Source: Beduinella massiliensis (GTDB taxonomy: Bacteria > Bacillota > Clostridia > Christensenellales > Aristaeellaceae). From it: 64,000 nucleotides of DNA. This document shows, in pieces, positions 37,564 to 46,521 of the stretch. The DNA lies in contig NZ_LT963430.1 in NCBI RefSeq assembly GCF_900199405.1, positions 2,201,605-2,265,604 on the forward strand, written 5' to 3'. The notes under the pieces were generated by a model. The model did not search any database. It had not been told where the DNA came from and saw only the letters and a program-made list of their open reading frames with translations. The position numbers and the translations under genes were made by a program. Positions within the stretch are counted from its first letter, which is position 1; each line of letters starts with the position of its first letter.

Positions 37564-38871
37564 TTGCCGCAACGCATTGTCGATGTCGCGCCGCATTCCA
37601 TTTCTGCGCGCCACGGCGTCAAAAAGGGCGATACGCTCATCTCCATCAACAGAACGCCGGTGCTGGATCAGGTCGACTACCAATACCTGACGGCCCGAAA
37701 GCACCTGACGCTGCTCCTGTCCCGCGAGGACGGAACGGAGTATTCGTTTTCGATCGACAAGAGCGATGCGGACACATTGGGCCTGACGCTGGAATCGACG
37801 CTGATGACGTACCCCAAGACCTGTGCGAACCACTGCATGTTCTGCTTTATCGAGCAGATGCCCCCGGGCATGCGCCCCTCTCTTTACGTGCGCGATGACG
37901 ATTGGCGCCTTTCCCTGATCGCGGGCAATTTCGTCACGCTGACCAACCTGCCGCCCGCCGAAATGCAGCGCATTATCGACCGCAAGGCCAGCCCCATCTA
38001 TATTTCCGTCCACACGACTGATCCGGAGCTGCGAAAGCGCATGCTTCACCACAATCAGGCGGGCCGCATCATGGAACATCTGCGTCGCTTTGCGGACGCG
38101 GGTATCCACTTTCACTGTCAGATCGTCCTGTGTCCCGGAATCAACGACGGCGGCGCCCTGGAGCGAACGCTTGCGGATCTGACGGGCCTTTGCCCGGCTG
38201 CGCTGACGGCCGCGCTCGTACCGGTCGGCCTCACGAAGTATCGCGAAGCGCTCTACCCGCTTCGCCCGTACACGAAGGAAGAAGCCAAAGCCGTCGTCTC
38301 AACAGCGCACCGCTGGCAGGAACGGATGCTGCGCGCGCATGGAACGCGCTTCGTCTTTCCCTCGGACGAATTCTATCAAATCGCTGAGGAACCCATTCCG
38401 CCCTGCGAAGCCTATGAGGACTTTCCGCAAATCGAAAACGGCGTCGGGCTTCTGCGGCAGTTTGCGGATGAGTTTGAGACCGCCCTGCGTCTTGACCCCG
38501 ACGACACGGGTGCAAGGCCGCGCCGTGTCGTGATGGCGACCGGCACTTCTGTCGCGCCTTTTATGCACAGCCTCATCGCCTCGTACCCAATTCCGGGCGT
38601 GGAGGTGACGGTGCAGCCCGTACTCAATCGTTTTTTTGGGGAAACGGTCACCGTTTCCGGCCTTCTGACCGGTCAGGACCTCGCGGCACAGCTCGCGGGC
38701 GTCGAGGCCGACGAAATCTTCATTACACAATCTATGCTGCGCGCGGGCGAAAACGTCTTTCTGGACGACATGACGCTCGAGCAGGTTGAACAGGCGCTTC
38801 GCATACCGATTCGCCCGGTGCCCAACGACGGCGCCGAGCTGCTCTATGCGCTGCGTGGTTTGGAGGGATAA
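37564..38871 (+). CDS. DUF512 radical-SAM protein with N-terminal PDZ-like domain
   Basis: The 435-residue protein begins with a PDZ-like domain (about 1-70: HSISARHGVKKGDTLISINRTPV). A radical-SAM core follows, with the Cys motif C-x3-C-x2-C in CANHCMFCF near residue 90. The C-terminal DUF512 domain covers about 220-420. Substrate unknown; the gene is widespread in Clostridia directly upstream of der, as here (two bases apart). The start is taken as TTG at 37564: GAGGAGG stands nine bases before it, and the earlier in-frame ATG at 37486 lies on the -35. Confidence 0.85.
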   Translation: MPQRIVDVAPHSISARHGVKKGDTLISINRTPVLDQVDYQYLTARKHLTLLLSREDGTEYSFSIDKSDADTLGLTLESTLMTYPKTCANHCMFCFIEQMPPGMRPSLYVRDDDWRLSLIAGNFVTLTNLPPAEMQRIIDRKASPIYISVHTTDPELRKRMLHHNQAGRIMEHLRRFADAGIHFHCQIVLCPGINDGGALERTLADLTGLCPAALTAALVPVGLTKYREALYPLRPYTKEEAKAVVSTAHRWQERMLRAHGTRFVFPSDEFYQIAEEPIPPCEAYEDFPQIENGVGLLRQFADEFETALRLDPDDTGARPRRVVMATGTSVAPFMHSLIASYPIPGVEVTVQPVLNRFFGETVTVSGLLTGQDLAAQLAGVEADEIFITQSMLRAGENVFLDDMTLEQVEQALRIPIRPVPNDGAELLYALRGLEG

Positions 38872-38873
38872 TC

Positions 38874-40205
38874 ATGGCAAAACCCCTGGTCGCCGTCGTG
38901 GGACGCCCCAACGTCGGTAAATCGACATTTTTTAACCGCATCGCCGGAAGGCGCATTTCCATCGTTGAAGATACGCCCGGCGTTACGCGCGATCGCATCT
39001 ATGCGGACGTGGAATGGCTGACCCATAAGTTTACGTTGATCGATACCGGCGGCATCGACCCGCGCACGGACGACGTGCTGCTTTCCCAGATGCGCGAACA
39101 GGCGGAAATCGCCATGGAAACCTGCGACGTCATCCTCTTTTTTGTCGACGGGCGAACCGGCATGACCGCGGACGACATGGACGTGGCCAACATGCTGCGG
39201 CGCACCAAGAAACCGGTGCTGCTCGTGGTCAACAAGATGGACACGCCCGACATGAGCGACAATATCTACGACTTTTATACGCTCGGCATCGGCGAGCCCA
39301 TCGCGATCTCCTCCGCAAACATGCTGGGTCTGGGCGATCTGCTCGACGAGATCGTAAAGCTGCTGCCCCAAGGCAGCACGCAGCAGGAAGATGAGGAGGA
39401 GCATGTCATCCAAGTGGCTATCGTAGGCCGCCCCAACGTCGGCAAGTCCTCGCTCACCAACCGCCTGCTCGGCCAGAACCGCACGATGGTATCCGATATT
39501 CCCGGCACCACGCGCGACGCGATTGACACCGAATTTAGCCAGGACGGCATACGATATAACATCATCGATACCGCCGGCATACGTCGTAAGCGCACCATCG
39601 AGGACGAATCCATCGAGCGTTACAGCATCGTGCGCTCGCTGACCGCCGTCCGGCGCTGCGACGTGGCTGTCATCGTCGTCGACGCAAACGACGGTGTCAC
39701 CGAGCAGGACACCAAGATCGCCGGCTACGTCCACGACGAGGGCAAGGCGGCTATCGTGGTCGTCAACAAGTGGGATGCCGTCGAAAAGGACACCAAGACG
39801 TTGGAGAACTACAAAAAGCAGGTGCTGGACGACCTCAAATTCATGACCTATGCCCCGGTGCTCTTTATCTCCGCGCTCAGCGGCCAGCGCGTTTCCAAGG
39901 TGCTGGAGTCAGTCCGGGCGGTCTACGAGCAGGCCAGCAAGCGCATTACCACGGGTGTGCTCAACGACGTGCTCGCGGACGCTACCACCGCGCTCCAGCC
40001 GCCCGCGAGCGGCGGGCGGAGGCTCAAGATCTACTACGCGACGCAGCAGGGCACCTGCCCGCCCACCTTCGTGCTGTTCATCAACGACGAAACGTTGATG
40101 CATTTCGCGTATGAGCGATACCTGGAGAATCAGTTCCGCAAGGCGTTCGGATTTGAGGGCACGCCGGTTCGTTTCATCTTACGGCAGAAGCAAAAGGAGA
40201 ATTGA
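38874..40205 (+). CDS. der: Ribosome assembly GTPase Der (EngA)
   Basis: Double-GTPase needed for 50S assembly. The 443 residues carry two G domains, each with GRPNVGKS (near residues 9 and 184), DTGG/DTAG and NKMD/NKWD, then a C-terminal KH-like domain (about 350-443). GGAGGG precedes the ATG. The order der-plsY is common in Firmicutes. Confidence 0.97.
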   Translation: MAKPLVAVVGRPNVGKSTFFNRIAGRRISIVEDTPGVTRDRIYADVEWLTHKFTLIDTGGIDPRTDDVLLSQMREQAEIAMETCDVILFFVDGRTGMTADDMDVANMLRRTKKPVLLVVNKMDTPDMSDNIYDFYTLGIGEPIAISSANMLGLGDLLDEIVKLLPQGSTQQEDEEEHVIQVAIVGRPNVGKSSLTNRLLGQNRTMVSDIPGTTRDAIDTEFSQDGIRYNIIDTAGIRRKRTIEDESIERYSIVRSLTAVRRCDVAVIVVDANDGVTEQDTKIAGYVHDEGKAAIVVVNKWDAVEKDTKTLENYKKQVLDDLKFMTYAPVLFISALSGQRVSKVLESVRAVYEQASKRITTGVLNDVLADATTALQPPASGGRRLKIYYATQQGTCPPTFVLFINDETLMHFAYERYLENQFRKAFGFEGTPVRFILRQKQKEN

Positions 40206-40206
40206 T

Positions 40207-40824
40207 ATGCTAAAGCTATTGCTGGTTCTCGTCGTCGGTTATCTGCTTGGCAATTTTTCAACCGGCGTGGTGCTCTCCCGCTGCGCGAAGGGCATGGACA
40301 TCCGGGATTACGGCAGCAAGAGCGCCGGTTCCACCAACATGCTCCGCGTCCTCGGACGCTCCAGCGCGGCGCTGACGCTCATCGGCGACATGCTCAAGGG
40401 CATCATCGCCGCCCTGATCGGCGGATGGCTGCTCGGCGGCAAGTTCGGCGCGCTGCTCGGCGGCATCGCGGCAATCGTGGGCCACGACTTCCCCGCGCTG
40501 CTGCACTTTAAGGGCGGAAAGGGCATCGCTACCTCCTTTGGCCTGCTCCTCTACCTCTATCCCATTCAGTCGCTGATCGTGCTGGCGTTCTTCATCCTCA
40601 TCGTGGCGCTGACCCATTACGTATCCGTCGGCTCCATCGCGAGCGCCTGCCTTTATCCTTTCATCATCACCGCGACCACGCCCTTTGATCTGCGCGTCAC
40701 GCTCTGCCTCGTCGTCATCTGCGTGCTGGCCGTCTTCTGCCACAGGGCGAACATCCAGCGGCTGCTGGCAGGCAAGGAAAACAAGCTCGACTTTTCGACC
40801 CTGAAGGGAAAAAAACAGAAATGA
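40207..40824 (+). CDS. plsY: Glycerol-3-phosphate acyltransferase PlsY
   Basis: Membrane enzyme that transfers acyl from acyl-phosphate to glycerol-3-phosphate, the first step of phospholipid synthesis. The 205 residues have about five to six transmembrane helices and the three PlsY motifs: GSKSAGSTNMLRVLG, GHDFPALLHFKGGKGIATS and HRANIQRLLAGKENK. GGAGAA precedes the ATG one base after the der stop; the much earlier ATG lies inside der. Confidence 0.95.
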   Translation: MLKLLLVLVVGYLLGNFSTGVVLSRCAKGMDIRDYGSKSAGSTNMLRVLGRSSAALTLIGDMLKGIIAALIGGWLLGGKFGALLGGIAAIVGHDFPALLHFKGGKGIATSFGLLLYLYPIQSLIVLAFFILIVALTHYVSVGSIASACLYPFIITATTPFDLRVTLCLVVICVLAVFCHRANIQRLLAGKENKLDFSTLKGKKQK

Positions 40825-40842
40825 ACCCCTCGTTCAAGCCAT

Positions 40843-40887
40843 AAAAAAGAGAAGGACTGCGATCATTTCGCGTTCCTTCTCTTTTTT
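40843..40887. terminator. Bidirectional terminator between plsY and pyk
   Basis: Long stem, A-rich arm 40843-40856 against T-rich arm 40873-40887, with GAGAAGGA/TCCTTCTC pairing and a small inner stem. A-run and T-run give a tail on both strands, serving plsY (plus) and pyk (minus). Confidence 0.88.
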
Positions 40888-40894
40888 CATGTCG

Positions 40895-42658
40895 TTATCG
40901 GTTTACCATGTCGCCGTTGTAGACATAACCGCAGTTCGGGTCAACGGATACGCTCATGCCGTCCTTGAGCTTGTGCGTCGCCGTCATCGAACCGTCCAGG
41001 ATGACCGGAATGTCCAGCGCACAGCCCACGATGGCCGCGTGGCAGGTCAGGTCGTCGCTTTCCACGATAATCGCGGCGGCTTTGCGGATCATGGGAAGCA
41101 TGTCATTGGTGGTCATGGAGGTTACCAGCACGTCGCCGGGCTGAAATCGGTTGCCTAAGTCGCTCGTCTTATGGGCGACGCAAACGCGCCCGGAAGCGCT
41201 CGTGGTGCCGACGCCCTTGCCGCGAAGCAGTACGTCGCCGACTACGTGCACCTTGATAAGGTTCGTGGTGCCGCTGACGCCGGTGGGCACGCCCGCCGTG
41301 ATGATCGCGATGTCGCCGTCGGAGAGGAATCCAGCGTCGCGCACCGCGTCTACCGAGGACTGCACCATGTCGTCCGTGTTGCCCGCAGAGGGCATGTGTA
41401 CCGGCTGCACGCCCCAGACGACGCCCAGCTGATGGTAGGTCTTCTCGTTGTCCGTCGTCGCAACCAGATGGCAGGAAGGCCGGTACTTCGCGACCAGCCT
41501 CGCCGTGAACCCGCCGCGCGTAGGCGTGATGATCGCCGCCGCGTTCAGATCCATCGCCATCGTGTAGCAGGCATAGCTGACCGCGTTGGTGAGCGAACGC
41601 CCCGTCTCGGAAACGTCATGAAGCTGCGCCATGCGCTTGAAGCTGAAACGCTCCTCGACGTAATTGGCGATGCGGCGCATCGCGTTCAGCGCTTCCAGCG
41701 GGTATTTTCCGGATGCCGTCTCGCCGGAGAGCATGATCGCATCGGTGCCATCCATGATGGAATTGGCTACGTCGTTCGCTTCCGCGCGCGTCGGACGGGG
41801 GTTGCGCATCATGGAATCCATCATCTGGGTCGCGGTAATGACGGGCTTGCCCGCGATGTTGCACTTGCGCGTAAACGCCTTTTGCAGCACCGGTACCTCT
41901 TCCATGTCCACCTCGACGCCCAGGTCGCCGCGCGCGATCATGATGCCGTCGGAAACCTTCAGGATCTCGTCAAAATTGTCCACGCCCAGGCGGTTCTCGA
42001 TCTTGGAGAAGATCTGGATGTTCTCGCCCCCGTTATCTTCCAGCAGCTTGCGGATAAACATGACGTCGGAAGCGTGGCTGATGAACGAAGCCGCGATCAG
42101 GTCGATGCCGTTTTCAATGCCGAAGAGAATGTCCTCACGGTCCTTCTGACTGATCGCTGGAATTTCCAGATCGACGCCCGGAACGGAGACGCCCTTCTTG
42201 CTGCCCAGCACGCCGCCTTCGACGACGCGGCACACGATATCCGTGCCCCCCTCGACGCGGATGACCTCCAGACCGATCAGGCCGTCGTCGATGAGGATGC
42301 GCGTTCCGGCTTTCACGTGGGTGCAAAGCGCCGGGTAGGTCACGGAGACGGACTTTTGATCGCCCTCTACCTCACGCGAGGTGAGCACGAACGTCTCCCC
42401 GTCCACGAGCGTCACCTTGCCGTCCTTCAGCACGCCCGTGCGCACTTCAGGCCCTTTGGTGTCGAGCATGATCGCAAGAGGAATGTTCTTCTCCCTGCGC
42501 AGGCGCTTGATGTTCTCGATGCGGGGTCGTTGTTCGTCGTAGCTGCCGTGCGACATGTTCAGCCGCGCGACGTTCATGCCCGCGTCCATGAGGCTGGAAA
42601 GCATCTGTACGTCCTCGCTGGCCGGGCCTACAGTGCAGACGATCTTGGTTTTTCTCAT
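40895..42658 (-). CDS. pyk: Pyruvate kinase with extra C-terminal PEP-utilising domain
   Basis: Converts PEP + ADP to pyruvate + ATP. The 587 residues have the catalytic (beta/alpha)8 barrel with MNVARLNMSHG, the B domain, the active-site signature MIARGDLGVEV and the C-terminal allosteric domain. An extra segment (about 485-587) with TCHAAIVGCALDIPVI resembles the swivelling PEP-utiliser domain found in many Gram-positive pyruvate kinases, but its usual catalytic His context (SHAA) is seen as CHAA. Hairpin 42692-42712 lies just upstream. Confidence 0.96.
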   Translation of the reverse strand: MRKTKIVCTVGPASEDVQMLSSLMDAGMNVARLNMSHGSYDEQRPRIENIKRLRREKNIPLAIMLDTKGPEVRTGVLKDGKVTLVDGETFVLTSREVEGDQKSVSVTYPALCTHVKAGTRILIDDGLIGLEVIRVEGGTDIVCRVVEGGVLGSKKGVSVPGVDLEIPAISQKDREDILFGIENGIDLIAASFISHASDVMFIRKLLEDNGGENIQIFSKIENRLGVDNFDEILKVSDGIMIARGDLGVEVDMEEVPVLQKAFTRKCNIAGKPVITATQMMDSMMRNPRPTRAEANDVANSIMDGTDAIMLSGETASGKYPLEALNAMRRIANYVEERFSFKRMAQLHDVSETGRSLTNAVSYACYTMAMDLNAAAIITPTRGGFTARLVAKYRPSCHLVATTDNEKTYHQLGVVWGVQPVHMPSAGNTDDMVQSSVDAVRDAGFLSDGDIAIITAGVPTGVSGTTNLIKVHVVGDVLLRGKGVGTTSASGRVCVAHKTSDLGNRFQPGDVLVTSMTTNDMLPMIRKAAAIIVESDDLTCHAAIVGCALDIPVILDGSMTATHKLKDGMSVSVDPNCGYVYNGDMVNR

Positions 42659-42691
42659 AAGAAATGGTTTCCTCCTTCTTTGATTGGAATG

Positions 42692-42712
42692 CCCCGCGCC
42701 AAAGGCGCGGGG
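42692..42712 (-). other. GC-rich hairpin between the ABC gene and pyk
   Basis: Perfect stem CCCCGCGCC (42692-42700) against GGCGCGGGG (42704-42712), 12 bp after the ABC transporter stop. No U-run follows on the minus strand, so it is a weak terminator or an mRNA 3' stabiliser. Confidence 0.5.
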
Positions 42713-42724
42713 TACGGCTTGGCT

Positions 42725-44542
42725 TTATGATAGCAGCATCCGATCGTTGTTCAGCGCGTCGCCGCTGGCGCGTTCGAACATCACGAGCAGGTCCTCCACG
42801 TGCAAACGCTCTTTGGTCCTGCTGTCAATGTCCAAAATGACCTTGCCTTCGTGCATCATGATCGTTCTGTTGCCGTATTGCAGAGCATCCTTCATATTAT
42901 GCGTGACCATCATGGCGGTCAGGCCGTATTTTTGAACGATGCGCTGGGTCAAGGTGAGGACGTTCTTGGCCGTCTTGGGGTCAAGCGCTGCCGTGTGCTC
43001 GTCGAGCAGCAGAAGCTGCGGCTTGTTGAGCGAGGCCATCAGAAGTGTCAGCGCCTGTCGCTGGCCGCCGGAAAGCAGGCCGACGCGCGACTTGAGCCTG
43101 TTTTCCAGCCCCAGGTCGAGCGATCTCAGCGCTTCGCGATACTGCGCGCGCTCTCCGCTGCGTATGGCCGGCGCCAGCGTGCGGCGTTTGCCACGGCGCA
43201 GCGCGATGGACAGGTTCTCTTCGATCGTCATGTTCGCGGCGGTGCCCATCATGGGATCCTGGAACACGCGGCCGATGAGCGCGGCGCGTTTGTACTCAGG
43301 CGTCCTGGTAACTGCGTTTTCACCGATGGCGATATGCCCGCCGTCTACCGTGTAAACGCCTGCTACGGAGTTGAGCAGCGTCGATTTACCGGCGCCGTTG
43401 CCGCCGATAATGGTGACAAAATCACCCGGATCGAGCTGTAAATCGACGCCCGCCAGCGCGATCTTCTGGTTGATCGTGCCCGCGTTGAACGTCTTGGAAA
43501 TGCCGCTGATGGACAGCGAAGAGGACGTCCCGCCCTGCTCCGCCTCCTCCACCGGCTGCGTAAGCGTATTATCGTGCTTCTCCGTCTGCGCCTCCTCCGC
43601 CTTCACGCTTTGCGAAGCCGCTTCCTTCTTCTTGCCGAAGATGGGGGCCAGCTTTTCCGAGATGACGGGCAGCGCCAGCGCGATCGCGATGATGATCGCG
43701 GAGAGCAGCTTAAAGTCCTCCGGCGGCCAGTTGAGGATCAGCACCACAGACTGAATAATGCGGTAGACGATGGAGCCGAGGATGACCGCGATCAGCTTAC
43801 CGAGCAGAGACTTCTGACGGAAGAGCACCTCGCCGATGATGACCGCCGCAAGGCCGAATACGATGCCTCCCGCGCCCATATCCAGGGTTGCGACGCAGTT
43901 GTTCTGCGCGATGAGCGCGCCAGACAGCCCCACCAAACCGTTGGACAGCATCAGGCACAGAAGCTTCATCGCATCCGTATTGACGCCCAACGCGCGCGAC
44001 ATGCGCTCGTTATCGCCGGTGGAGCGCATCGTAATGCCGACCTCCGTATTTAAAAACCACCAAAGCAGCGCGATGACGACCGCCACGATAATGCCGCCGT
44101 ACAGCAGAATGACCATCTTGTCGGAAAGCCCGAAAGACGGCACCTCGTTGAACAGCGTCAGGCTCGTGCGCTTGCCCGCGACGAACGTGTTGAGGGAGAT
44201 GTTCGCCTTGGTCATCACGTGCAAATTGACCGAATATAAACCGATCTGCGTCAGAATACTGGCCAGTAGACCGGGAATTTTCAATTTTGTGTGCATGAGG
44301 CCCGTGCAGGCGCCCGCAAGCATACCCACACAGAACGAAAAAAGCGTCGCGATAAAGGGATTCATTCCAAGCGTCGCAAGACGCGCCAGCACGGCGCCGC
44401 CCAGCGCAAAGCTGCCGTCGACCGTAAGATCCGCAAAATCAAGAATTCTGTACGTGAGATATACGCCCAGCGTCATGACGCCCCACAGGAAGCCCAGCGA
44501 AACGGCGCTCGGCATCGCCTGCCACAGTCTGGCTAAAAACAT
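42725..44542 (-). CDS. ABC transporter, permease-ATPase fusion (TrpYZ-like)
   Basis: One 605-residue chain joins both membrane and motor parts of a TrpXYZ/PF04392-type importer. Residues about 1-290 are a branched-chain-type permease with eight or nine hydrophobic segments. A hydrophilic, Glu/Gln/Ser-rich linker follows (about 295-340). The ATPase (about 342-580) has Walker A GGNGAGKST, signature LSGGQRQ, Walker B LLLLDEHTA and the His loop THNM. In most relatives the two parts are separate genes. Start: ATG 44542 with CAGGAG upstream. The substrate-binding protein is encoded just upstream. The substrate (tryptophan, or other) is not deducible. Confidence 0.87.
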   Translation of the reverse strand: MFLARLWQAMPSAVSLGFLWGVMTLGVYLTYRILDFADLTVDGSFALGGAVLARLATLGMNPFIATLFSFCVGMLAGACTGLMHTKLKIPGLLASILTQIGLYSVNLHVMTKANISLNTFVAGKRTSLTLFNEVPSFGLSDKMVILLYGGIIVAVVIALLWWFLNTEVGITMRSTGDNERMSRALGVNTDAMKLLCLMLSNGLVGLSGALIAQNNCVATLDMGAGGIVFGLAAVIIGEVLFRQKSLLGKLIAVILGSIVYRIIQSVVLILNWPPEDFKLLSAIIIAIALALPVISEKLAPIFGKKKEAASQSVKAEEAQTEKHDNTLTQPVEEAEQGGTSSSLSISGISKTFNAGTINQKIALAGVDLQLDPGDFVTIIGGNGAGKSTLLNSVAGVYTVDGGHIAIGENAVTRTPEYKRAALIGRVFQDPMMGTAANMTIEENLSIALRRGKRRTLAPAIRSGERAQYREALRSLDLGLENRLKSRVGLLSGGQRQALTLLMASLNKPQLLLLDEHTAALDPKTAKNVLTLTQRIVQKYGLTAMMVTHNMKDALQYGNRTIMMHEGKVILDIDSRTKERLHVEDLLVMFERASGDALNNDRMLLS

Positions 44543-44570
44543 GTGCAATCTCCTGTCTTTCAAAACCCGC

Positions 44571-44601
44571 CAAAGGCGATGGCAAAACGCCACCGCCTTT
44601 G
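44571..44601 (-). other. Intercistronic hairpin in the ABC transporter operon
   Basis: Inverted repeat AAAGGCG (44572-44578) against CGCCTTTG (44594-44601) with further pairing inside, between the binding-protein gene and the fusion gene. It is the kind of hairpin that protects the upstream message and keeps binding-protein levels above those of the transporter. The U-run is short. Confidence 0.55.
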
Positions 44602-44628
44602 CAGGTGTCTTTGGAAACGAAGAGGCGC

Positions 44629-45606
44629 TTATTCGGCCTTGACGATGTTCACCGCCGCGTCGACCAGCTCCTGCGGGAAGACGATGCCCACCTCGTCCGC
44701 CGTCACCTGATTGAGGTAAACGTCCGCGTCTCCGAGGCCTTCAATCGGCATTTCGGCGGGGTTAGCGCCATCCTTCAGAATCCGCACCGCCATCATACCC
44801 GTCTGATAGCCGAGCTTCGTGTAGTTCAGGCCGATGGTCGCGAGTCCGCCCTCGTTGCACATGTTTTCCTCGCCGACGATGACAGGCAGCTTCGCGGGAT
44901 TCGCGACGGAGGCGATGACCGCCATAGCCGACGCGCAGATGTTGTCCGTGGGGATGTAAAGCGCGTCCACCTGGCCGACCAGGGATTCCACCGCCTGCTG
45001 CACCTCGCCCACCGCGCTGATGGTCTTGGTGACGACACCGAGGCTGTAGCGGGCAGCTTCCTGTTCCGCCATCTTGGCCTGGATTTCGGAGTTTACCTCG
45101 CTGGAGGTGTACAGCACACCGATCGTCTTCGCGTCCGGCACGAGCTGCATCAGCAGGTCGATCTGCTTGTCCACCGGGTTCATGTCGCTCGTGCCCGTCA
45201 GGTTCGCGCCGGGCGCTTCGTTGGAAGCGACCAGCCCGGCCGATACGTAATCGGTTACGGCCGTACCGAGGATCGGCTTGTCGCTCACAGCGGTAAGCAG
45301 CGCCTGCACGGCGGGCGTCGCGACGCCCAGCAGTACGTCATAATCTCCCGACGCAAACTGCTCCGCCATGAGCTGCAGCGTCGCGTTGTCGCCGGAAGCG
45401 TTCTTGTAATCGATGGTAACGTCCTCATAGCCGTTTTCCTTCAGGGCCTGCTTAAACCCTTCTGTCGCGCTGTCCAGCGCCGCATGCTCCACATACTGTA
45501 AAATACCGATCTTCACGGAGCCTTCTTCGTCGGCGAGCGCGGCCGTCGTGCCCAGCACGAGCATTAGAGAGAGCAGCAAACCAAGGATGCGTCTGGCGTT
45601 TTTCAT
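44629..45606 (-). CDS. ABC transporter substrate-binding protein (PF04392, TrpX-like)
   Basis: Extracytoplasmic solute-binding protein of 325 residues with a signal peptide (about 1-25, LLLSLMLVLGTTAALA). No lipobox cysteine is evident, so retention at the Gram-positive surface is unexplained. The two-lobed fold shows IGILQYVEHAALDSATEGFKQAL, PTDNICASAMAVIASVANPAKLPVI and GENYTKLGYQTG-like elements typical of PF04392. AAGGAGG precedes the ATG. Promoter at 45660-45689. The partner permease-ATPase is the next gene. Confidence 0.88.
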   Translation of the reverse strand: MKNARRILGLLLSLMLVLGTTAALADEEGSVKIGILQYVEHAALDSATEGFKQALKENGYEDVTIDYKNASGDNATLQLMAEQFASGDYDVLLGVATPAVQALLTAVSDKPILGTAVTDYVSAGLVASNEAPGANLTGTSDMNPVDKQIDLLMQLVPDAKTIGVLYTSSEVNSEIQAKMAEQEAARYSLGVVTKTISAVGEVQQAVESLVGQVDALYIPTDNICASAMAVIASVANPAKLPVIVGEENMCNEGGLATIGLNYTKLGYQTGMMAVRILKDGANPAEMPIEGLGDADVYLNQVTADEVGIVFPQELVDAAVNIVKAE

Positions 45607-45629
45607 GGGGAATCCTCCTTATTCTACTT

Positions 45630-45689
45630 GCGGCGGATGACCGCCGCCCTACTAGCGGTAGTGTAGCGCATACAGGGGGGTCATGTCAA
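45630..45689 (-). promoter_or_regulatory. Promoter and leader hairpin of the ABC transporter operon
   Basis: Minus strand: TTGACA (45684-45689), 18-bp spacer, TACACT (45660-45665). The leader contains a 7-bp GC hairpin, GCGGCGG (45630-45636) against CCGCCGC (45641-45647), ending about ten bases before the ribosome binding site. It may control translation or stability. I see no T-box or known riboswitch core. Confidence 0.6.
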
Positions 45690-45737
45690 GCGCAGATTCG
45701 TTTGCCTGAAACCTTTCTGTAATTTGAAGCGCCTGTT

Positions 45738-45766
45738 TTGACGGTTCGGCACAGAAAACGAATGAT
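45738..45766 (+). promoter_or_regulatory. Possible promoter of the TetR gene
   Basis: TTGACG (45738-45743), 17-bp spacer, AATGAT (45761-45766). Confidence 0.45.
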
Positions 45767-45849
45767 TAGGCGGCTAACGCTTGATGCTGAGAACCGATCG
45801 CAGTATGATACAACCACCAAGAACGATCCCCACAAGGAACCAAGGAAGG

Positions 45850-46428
45850 ATGAGCGATTCCATGCGTACCGTCAAAAAGCCGGAAGAAAGAAAAGCGGAA
45901 ATGGTCGAGGCCGCGGCCAAGCTGTTCACGATGCAGGGTTTTGTGAAGACCTCTGTCGCGGAAATCGTCGCTGCGGTCGACGTGGCCAAAGGTCTCTTCT
46001 ATTATTATTTTACCACCAAGGACGATATGGTCAAAGCCGTCGCAGAGGGATGGGCTTCTCACTGCGAGGACGTGATCTGCCGCATTGCCGACGCTCCGCT
46101 GACCGGGCATGAAAAGCTTACGGCCGTGCTCGACAGCGAAATTTGGGGCCGCCTGAAGGAAACGCCCTTCTTCGCGGACCTGTGCTTGCCCCAGCATGCT
46201 GCGCTCTACGAGGACGCCGTCACCCGTATCACTGACCATGTCGTCCCCTCCCTTTGCCGGATTGTATCGCAGGCCGCGCAGGAGGGCGAAGCGGACGTAG
46301 AATACGTCGAATGCAGCGCGCGCGTCATGCTTTACGGCCTCGCTCATCTCGCTCAGCGCGGTGAACTGACCCGTCCCGTCAGCGCCTCGCTGATCTCGCA
46401 TACGCTTTCTTTGAAAACAGCCCTGTAA
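45850..46428 (+). CDS. TetR-family transcriptional regulator
   Basis: The 192-residue protein has an N-terminal HTH (about 10-55: KAEMVEAAAKLFTMQGFVKTSVAEIVAAVDVAKGLFYYYFTTKDDMV) and a variable helical ligand domain. No ligand or target is evident. It is transcribed alone, divergent from the ABC transporter 240 bp away, which is a candidate target. The start at 45850 has AAGGAA about ten bases upstream; ATG 45862 is an alternative. Confidence 0.88.
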   Translation: MSDSMRTVKKPEERKAEMVEAAAKLFTMQGFVKTSVAEIVAAVDVAKGLFYYYFTTKDDMVKAVAEGWASHCEDVICRIADAPLTGHEKLTAVLDSEIWGRLKETPFFADLCLPQHAALYEDAVTRITDHVVPSLCRIVSQAAQEGEADVEYVECSARVMLYGLAHLAQRGELTRPVSASLISHTLSLKTAL

Positions 46429-46461
46429 AGGGATAACATAGATTTCCCCCGTATCGCATAT

Positions 46462-46516
46462 GAAAGATGAAAGCGATCCTTCCACCCGCTGAAAGGATCG
46501 CTTTCATCTTTCTTTT
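46462..46516. terminator. Bidirectional terminator between tetR and mscL
   Basis: Perfect 18-bp stem, 46462-46479 against 46495-46512, with a 15-nt loop and TTTT after it on the plus strand. It lies 33 bp after the TetR stop and 9 bp from the mscL stop. Confidence 0.88.
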
Positions 46517-46521
46517 GAATC

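Noticed and set aside
35971-38115. 714-codon minus-strand frame over spoIIP and DUF512
   Set aside because: Antisense to well-supported plus-strand genes with ribosome binding sites.
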